The notes below the pieces were generated by a model, which was not told where the DNA came from, ran no database searches, and was given only the letters and a program-made list of their open reading frames with translations. Positions 6,058 through 9,269 of a stretch of DNA of 9,269 bases are shown here, in pieces; the stretch's first letter is position 1; each line of letters opens with the position of its first letter. The DNA lies in contig CAJUPP010000047.1 of assembly GCA_910588325.1 (NCBI GenBank), forward strand, positions 1-9,269, read 5' to 3'. This DNA comes from an uncultured Hungatella sp. (GTDB taxonomy: Bacteria; Bacillota; Clostridia; Lachnospirales; Lachnospiraceae). The translations under genes were made by a program, and so were the position numbers.

Positions 6058-6071
6058 GGAGGATACATAGC

Positions 6072-6650
6072 ATGAGCAGAATTGAGCAGTTGATTAATGA
6101 GATTGAAGAGTATATTGACGGCTGTAAGTTTCAGCCTTTATCGAATACAAAAATTCTGGTGAACAAGGAGGAGCTGGAGGAGCTTTTGGTGGAGCTCAGA
6201 CTTCGAGTTCCAGATGAGATTAAGCAGTATCAGAAGATTATCAGCAATCAGGAAGCTATTATTAATGAGGCCAAGACCCAGGCGGACGCCCTGATTCAGG
6301 AGGCTACAGTTCAGACTAATGAGCTGGTGAATGAGCATGAGATTATGCAGAGAGCTTACAGTGCGGCGAACCAGATTGTGGAGGATGCCAATGCCCAGGC
6401 TCAGACCATTGTAGATGCGGCGGTGAACGATGCCAACAATATCAGGCAGAGTGCGATTCAGTATACGGATGATATTTTGAGAAGCTTACAGAGTATTATT
6501 ACTCATGCTATGGATGAATCCCAGGGAAGGTTTGAGGGATTTTTTGCTTCCCTCAGGTCTACCTATGATATTGTGGCTTCTAATCGCAATGAACTTAGCG
6601 GAGGCGGACAGGGCGACGGGGTTCCCCAGGACGGGCCGCAGATCGGGTGA
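6072..6650 (+). CDS. coiled-coil protein of unknown function, conserved-looking coaD neighbour
   Basis: I do not recognise a characterised family. The 192 residues divide into an N-terminal block (about 1-50) with IEQLINEIEEYIDGCKFQPL and a Lys/Glu/Leu-rich helix. A long Ala/Gln/Glu-rich helix follows (about 51-150), with alanines spaced like the stalk of F-type ATPase subunit b or a DivIVA-like coiled coil. Residues about 151-172 (QGRFEGFFASLRSTYDIV) form an amphipathic helix, and the tail is a Gly/Gln/Pro-rich disordered stretch. No signal peptide or membrane helix is visible. AAGGAGG, starting in the coaD stop codon, is about eight bases from the ATG, so it is expressed with rsmD-coaD. Genes of this type are often labelled "ATPase" or "ATP synthase subunit B-like" in clostridia. 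I see no Walker motif, so an enzyme role is unlikely; a scaffold or cell-division-type role is an inference only. Confidence 0.8.
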   Translation: MSRIEQLINEIEEYIDGCKFQPLSNTKILVNKEELEELLVELRLRVPDEIKQYQKIISNQEAIINEAKTQADALIQEATVQTNELVNEHEIMQRAYSAANQIVEDANAQAQTIVDAAVNDANNIRQSAIQYTDDILRSLQSIITHAMDESQGRFEGFFASLRSTYDIVASNRNELSGGGQGDGVPQDGPQIG

Positions 6651-6692
6651 TGTGAATTTTTTAGCGGGGGTACGCTCCGGAAAGAGTTCTCT

Positions 6693-7625
6693 TTATGATA
6701 AAATGGTATGGAGGGTAGTGATACAGAAAAAGCAGACCATGGACAAGGCTGTGTGCAGAATTTTCCACAGAGTGTAATGGCACACGGAGAGGGCAGAGTT
6801 TTTGAGGACGCTTTTGGTCTGGAAGAGGCCTGACAGGCCGCCGAAGGCTGTGGACATGGTGAGAAGCAGTTCTTTAAGGGGGCTGTCCAGGGTGGTTTTG
6901 ACTGCCTGGATTCCGGTGGTGATTTCTACCAGGCCCAGGAAGAAGGCTTTTTGAAAAGAGGAGATAGCGGGAGTTTGGCGGATGAAGGCAGCCAGGATGG
7001 AGAAGAGCATGATGTATCCGCCTATTTTCACCATAATCTCAAAGGAATTCATCATAATGGTGTCAAAGGAGGCCTGTTCAGCTTGTTCAGGCCTGTTTGT
7101 GTTGTCCTTGGGGCAAAAATCGTATGCTTTGCGGGCAAGGAAGGATAAGGGAAGAATGGGCAGGTACAGGGACAGAAGGAGTGCGGCGGCAGGGGCTGGG
7201 ACGGCGGCGGAAGGGGTCAGGCCAAAGGTAGCATAGCCTAAGAGGAACATGGGGCTTGGGTGGTTGCTGATGGCAAGGAGATAGCGGGCTTCCTCCGGGG
7301 AGAGAAGGCCCTGGTCCAAAAATTCGCTGCAGGTTTTGGCACCCATAGGGTAGCCGCACAGAAGGCCGGAGATTAAGACGTAGCAGCCGTTGTCAGACAG
7401 CTTGAACACATGGGTTAAAATAGGGCGGAAGGGAGCGATTAAAAGAGGGATGCCGCCCAGTTTGACGATAAGACTGGAAAAAAGCATGAAGGGAAGCAGG
7501 GTGGGGAGGACGGTTTGGAACCAGAGGAGGAGGCCCTGGCATGCTCCTTCGTAGGATAAAGAAGAGTGGGTTAAGAGCAGAAGCAAAATTATGATGGCGG
7601 AAACGGCAGATACGGATTTTTTCAT
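6693..7625 (-). CDS. ylbJ: YlbJ-like sporulation integral membrane protein (nucleoside-recognition/Gate family)
   Basis: 310-residue polytopic membrane protein with hydrophobic segments at about residues 5-20, 32-66, 81-92, 123-165, 199-215 and 227-240, plus a hydrophobic C-terminus. Family-like marks are GLLCGYPMGAK (87-97), the following helix-turn with SPEEARYLLAISNHPSPMF (109-127) and FGGLSGLFQT (261-270), all of which match the pattern of YlbJ/SpoIIIAE-like Gate proteins. Its place beside coaD and rsmD repeats the Bacillus ylbH-ylbI-ylbJ cluster, though here it is on the opposite strand, convergent with the coiled-coil gene across a 42-base gap. In Bacillus, ylbJ is expressed in the mother cell and helps make heat-resistant spores; the transported compound is not known. 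It appears shorter than B. subtilis YlbJ, which has about 400 residues. The start is ATG 7625; GTG 7631 is possible. Neither has a strong ribosome site. Confidence 0.82.
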   Translation of the reverse strand: MKKSVSAVSAIIILLLLLTHSSLSYEGACQGLLLWFQTVLPTLLPFMLFSSLIVKLGGIPLLIAPFRPILTHVFKLSDNGCYVLISGLLCGYPMGAKTCSEFLDQGLLSPEEARYLLAISNHPSPMFLLGYATFGLTPSAAVPAPAAALLLSLYLPILPLSFLARKAYDFCPKDNTNRPEQAEQASFDTIMMNSFEIMVKIGGYIMLFSILAAFIRQTPAISSFQKAFFLGLVEITTGIQAVKTTLDSPLKELLLTMSTAFGGLSGLFQTKSVLKNSALSVCHYTLWKILHTALSMVCFFCITTLHTILS

Positions 7626-7663
7626 AGACACCGGAATAGGATGTTTTATAACACTATATGAAA

Positions 7664-7672
7664 GAAGGAAGG
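7664..7672 (+). promoter_or_regulatory. ribosome binding site fixing the M23 peptidase start
   Basis: GAAGGAAGG lies six bases ahead of the ATG at 7679, whereas the in-frame ATG at 7658 has no purine-rich site upstream. This decides for the shorter protein, which also begins directly with a hydrophobic segment. Confidence 0.7.
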
Positions 7673-7678
7673 CCGGTT

Positions 7679-8482
7679 ATGCAGATTATCCTGCTTCTGA
7701 TTCTTGCTGTTTTTCAGGTTACGGTGACGGATTATCTGGTGACGAATCCGGATTTTTATCAGCTGGATGCTTATACATGGGAGAGTGATGCGTTTCGGGC
7801 CATGAAGCTGGGGGATGTGGTGGCAGAGCTGGACCCGGCGGATATGGATATGGTTACTACCTGGATGATTGAACATGAGTATGATTTGGTAGGGGTGAAG
7901 GAAAGACCTTCCAGATCGGAACGGGTCAGCAAAAGGCGGCCAACAGAGTATCGGAAGCTGAAGCAGGCTTATGAGACTGTATTTAAGGATTTAAGGTATT
8001 TTCCCATTCCGGCCAGTACGGATTCGAATACGCCGGATGTTACTTATGAAAATGGGTGGATGGATACCAGGACCTACGGCGGGGAGAGAGGGCATGAGGG
8101 GTGCGACATTATGGGAAACCAGAGAGCCAGAGGATTTTATCCGGTAGTCAGCATCAGTGACGGGATTGTGGAGAAAGTGGGATGGCTGGAAAAGGGAGGT
8201 TGGCGGATTGGAGTGAGAACCCCTTCCGGACTTTACCTCTATTACGCCCATCTGTATGACTACAGCAGGGACTTTAAAGAGGGAGACCAGGTGAGGGCAG
8301 GGGAATTGCTGGGATTTATGGGGGATACGGGGTATTCTGCCATAGAGGGGACGACGGGGAATTTTGATGTGCATCTTCATGTGGGGATGTATCTGCGGAC
8401 GGACCATTATGAGGAGCTGAGCGTAAATCCTTATTGGGTGCTTCGATATTTGGAGAAATATCGGTTAAGATACAGGTATTAA
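7679..8482 (+). CDS. M23 family (LytM-type) metallopeptidase, membrane-anchored or secreted
   Basis: Zinc peptidase domain of the kind that cleaves peptide crosslinks of peptidoglycan; it would act outside the membrane. 267 residues. Residues 1-18 are a hydrophobic N-terminus (MQIILLLILAVFQV), a signal anchor without an obvious cleavage site. Residues about 20-120 are a charged region with no domain I know. The M23 domain spans about 130-245 and keeps the zinc ligands: HEGCD (H139, D143) and HLH (H232, H234), plus the catalytic-type His191 in YYAHLYDY. All needed residues are present, so it is likely active, unlike degenerate LytM factors. It starts 53 bases from the divergent ylbJ start, which hints at a shared sporulation or cell-wall role; this is inference. 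The stop is followed directly by a hydrolase remnant in the same frame. No specific family member such as SpoIIQ is assigned. Confidence 0.88.
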   Translation: MQIILLLILAVFQVTVTDYLVTNPDFYQLDAYTWESDAFRAMKLGDVVAELDPADMDMVTTWMIEHEYDLVGVKERPSRSERVSKRRPTEYRKLKQAYETVFKDLRYFPIPASTDSNTPDVTYENGWMDTRTYGGERGHEGCDIMGNQRARGFYPVVSISDGIVEKVGWLEKGGWRIGVRTPSGLYLYYAHLYDYSRDFKEGDQVRAGELLGFMGDTGYSAIEGTTGNFDVHLHVGMYLRTDHYEELSVNPYWVLRYLEKYRLRYRY

Positions 8483-8884
8483 TATGGCATGGGTGCGCTG
8501 AAGCGAGGCTACAAGGTCATTCTTGTAGAGCTATGGAATTTTGGCGAATGCGGGGAAACCAAACAGGGGCCGGATTGTTATCTGTCTTCTATGAATGCTC
8601 TGCTTTTAGGAAGAACAACCATTGGTGAACGTGTATGGGATGTTCAGAGAATGAGCGATGTGATGGAACAATATTTTCCTGATTTGGATTTAAGCCATCT
8701 TACATGTCTGGGGTTGTCGGGAGGATGCACGGCTACGACGTATGTCAGCTGTCTGGAACCCAGAATTCGGTATGTAGTAATTGCCAGTGCATTTTGTACA
8801 TTTAAGCATTCTATCGGTGCAATGTATCACTGCAGCTGCAACGCTGTTCCGGACATTGCCAGGTATTTTACAAGGCAAAATTAA
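8483..8884 (+). pseudogene. internal fragment of an alpha/beta-hydrolase (esterase/acyl-peptidase type)
   Basis: An open frame immediately after the M23 stop codon encodes about 133 residues that match the middle of an alpha/beta-hydrolase. It begins with the strand-turn LKRGYKVILVELWNFGE, then NALLLGRTTIGERVWDVQRM and the nucleophile elbow GLSGGC (GxSxG, with the serine at residue 77 counted from the Met at 8489). After these come RIRYVVIASAFCTFK and HCSCNAVPDIARYF, a pattern I associate with the Abhydrolase_7/acetyl-xylan-esterase-like group. The N-terminal part and the C-terminal part carrying the catalytic Asp and His are absent. There is no ribosome site at the 8489 ATG. The frame ends at 8882-8884, about where the sequence stops resembling the family (near 8868). 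I call it a broken remnant, not a working enzyme. Confidence 0.7.
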
Positions 8885-8886
8885 GA

Positions 8887-9225
8887 ATCCAGGAATATAA
8901 GGTTCTTGAAAAGGCCAATGGGGATAAGGAGGAGGAGCTTCGGAAAATAACCTTGGCAGCTCTTGTAGATATTCATGTCTATATTGAAAAACATTATCAG
9001 GATAAGTCGCTGAGCGTTAAAACAGCTTCAGAGGCATTTAATATTACTCCAAATTATTTACGCACGCTTTTTTGCAAAAAGTATGGATGCCGGTTTGTGG
9101 ATTATCTGATCCAGGTGAGAGAGCGGCATACCCGGGAACTGCTGCGGGAGAAAAACCAGCTGACAAGATATCTTCTTTCTGAATATGCACAAAAGGCTGG
9201 CGGTGGACAGGGAATTTCAAAGTAA
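8887..9225 (+). pseudogene. fragment of an AraC-type DNA-binding domain (possibly YesN-like response regulator)
   Basis: In a frame different from the hydrolase remnant, an open stretch starts with a charged linker (IQEYKVLEKANGDKEEELRK). It continues with VDIHVYIEKHYQDKSLSVKT and ITPNYLRTLFCKKYG, then VDYLIQVRERHTRELLREKN. This is the first helix-turn-helix of an AraC-family domain and the linker helix to the second one, with the usual spacing. After the LLREKN helix the expected second helix-turn-helix (typically ending in a FKK-x-x-G-x-x-P motif) is missing, and the frame runs through unrelated sequence to a stop at 9223-9225. The start region lacks a start codon with a ribosome site; only a TTG at 8953 is available. 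The receiver or sensing part upstream is absent. Likely a decayed regulator gene joined to the hydrolase piece near 8866-8890. Confidence 0.65.
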
Positions 9226-9269
9226 ACCTTCATGCGCCCGGCTGCGGACGCACCATCACACATGAAAGT
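9183..9269 (+). other. short open frame running off the right edge
   Basis: Beginning after a TGA at 9180-9182 and open to the window end, a 29-codon frame reads ICTKGWRWTGNFKVNLHAP and then GCGRTITHES. Its composition (Trp, Gly, Cys, His, charged and polar mix) looks more like protein than chance, and it overlaps the part of the AraC fragment that no longer resembles its family. It may be the beginning of another gene piece joined there, or nothing. I do not recognise the family and the evidence is thin. Confidence 0.2.

Noticed and set aside
6651..6694. Bidirectional terminator between the coiled-coil gene and ylbJ
   Set aside because: Only short stems (AGCG/CGCT, AAAGAG/CTCTTT) are present, and the T-run precedes rather than follows the first stem.
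6693..7631. Plus-strand open frames opposite ylbJ (for example 6951-7148 and 6982-7236)
   Set aside because: They mirror the ylbJ coding strand, lack ribosome sites and have no recognisable protein features.
7619..7678. Promoter for the M23 gene using TATAAC at 7647-7652, or a sporulation-sigma promoter for ylbJ on the minus strand
   Set aside because: No matching -35 element at proper spacing for the first, and the CATATAG-like match for the second is too weak to call.
7658..7678. Alternative M23 start at ATG 7658
   Set aside because: No purine-rich site upstream, while ATG 7679 has GAAGGAAGG six bases ahead.

Overview
The window looks like a chromosomal segment of a spore-forming, low-to-moderate G+C Firmicute, most likely a Clostridia/Lachnospiraceae member. 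The grounds are purine-rich Shine-Dalgarno sites close to starts, sigma-A-type promoters, a lipoprotein with a Thr/Ala/Glu-rich linker, a ylbJ-like sporulation gene, and the rsmD-coaD-ylbJ neighbourhood also known from Bacillus (ylbH-ylbI-ylbJ). No taxon-specific marker is present, so the family is an inference.

Left part (1-960): the end of an open frame for a small membrane segment, then a 3' remnant of an FMN-binding-domain gene. The remnant runs convergently into a complete minus-strand shikimate kinase gene (aroK), overlapping its 3' end by 32 bases. A good intrinsic terminator for the remnant lies inside the aroK coding sequence. Centre-left (920-4253): aroK and a complete tripartite tricarboxylate transporter operon (tctC-tctB-tctA) are transcribed divergently. 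Both promoters can be read, and two copies of the palindrome ACTTTAAAGT sit between and inside them. TctC captures a carboxylate outside the cell and TctA/TctB form the membrane carrier.

4254-4820 holds no intact gene. It contains a duplicated hairpin, a longer inverted repeat, a stop-interrupted minus-strand gene remnant, a second imperfect hairpin and a three-copy 11-bp A-tract repeat directly upstream of the rsmD promoter. 4821-6650 is a housekeeping operon: rsmD (16S rRNA G966 methyltransferase), coaD (phosphopantetheine adenylyltransferase) and a coiled-coil protein of unknown function. A ylbJ-like membrane protein gene converges on it, and a secreted or membrane-anchored M23 (LytM) peptidase gene diverges from ylbJ.

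The right end (8483-9269) is a mosaic of broken genes: an internal piece of an alpha/beta-hydrolase (esterase/acyl-peptidase type), a piece of an AraC-type DNA-binding domain in another frame, and a short open frame running off the edge. I found no tRNA, rRNA, CRISPR array, transposase or phage gene. I see no convincing new multi-gene system. The most interesting signals are the palindrome pair in the aroK/tctC divergent promoter, the conserved-context coiled-coil gene, and the decayed gene pieces at both edges and in the middle gap.
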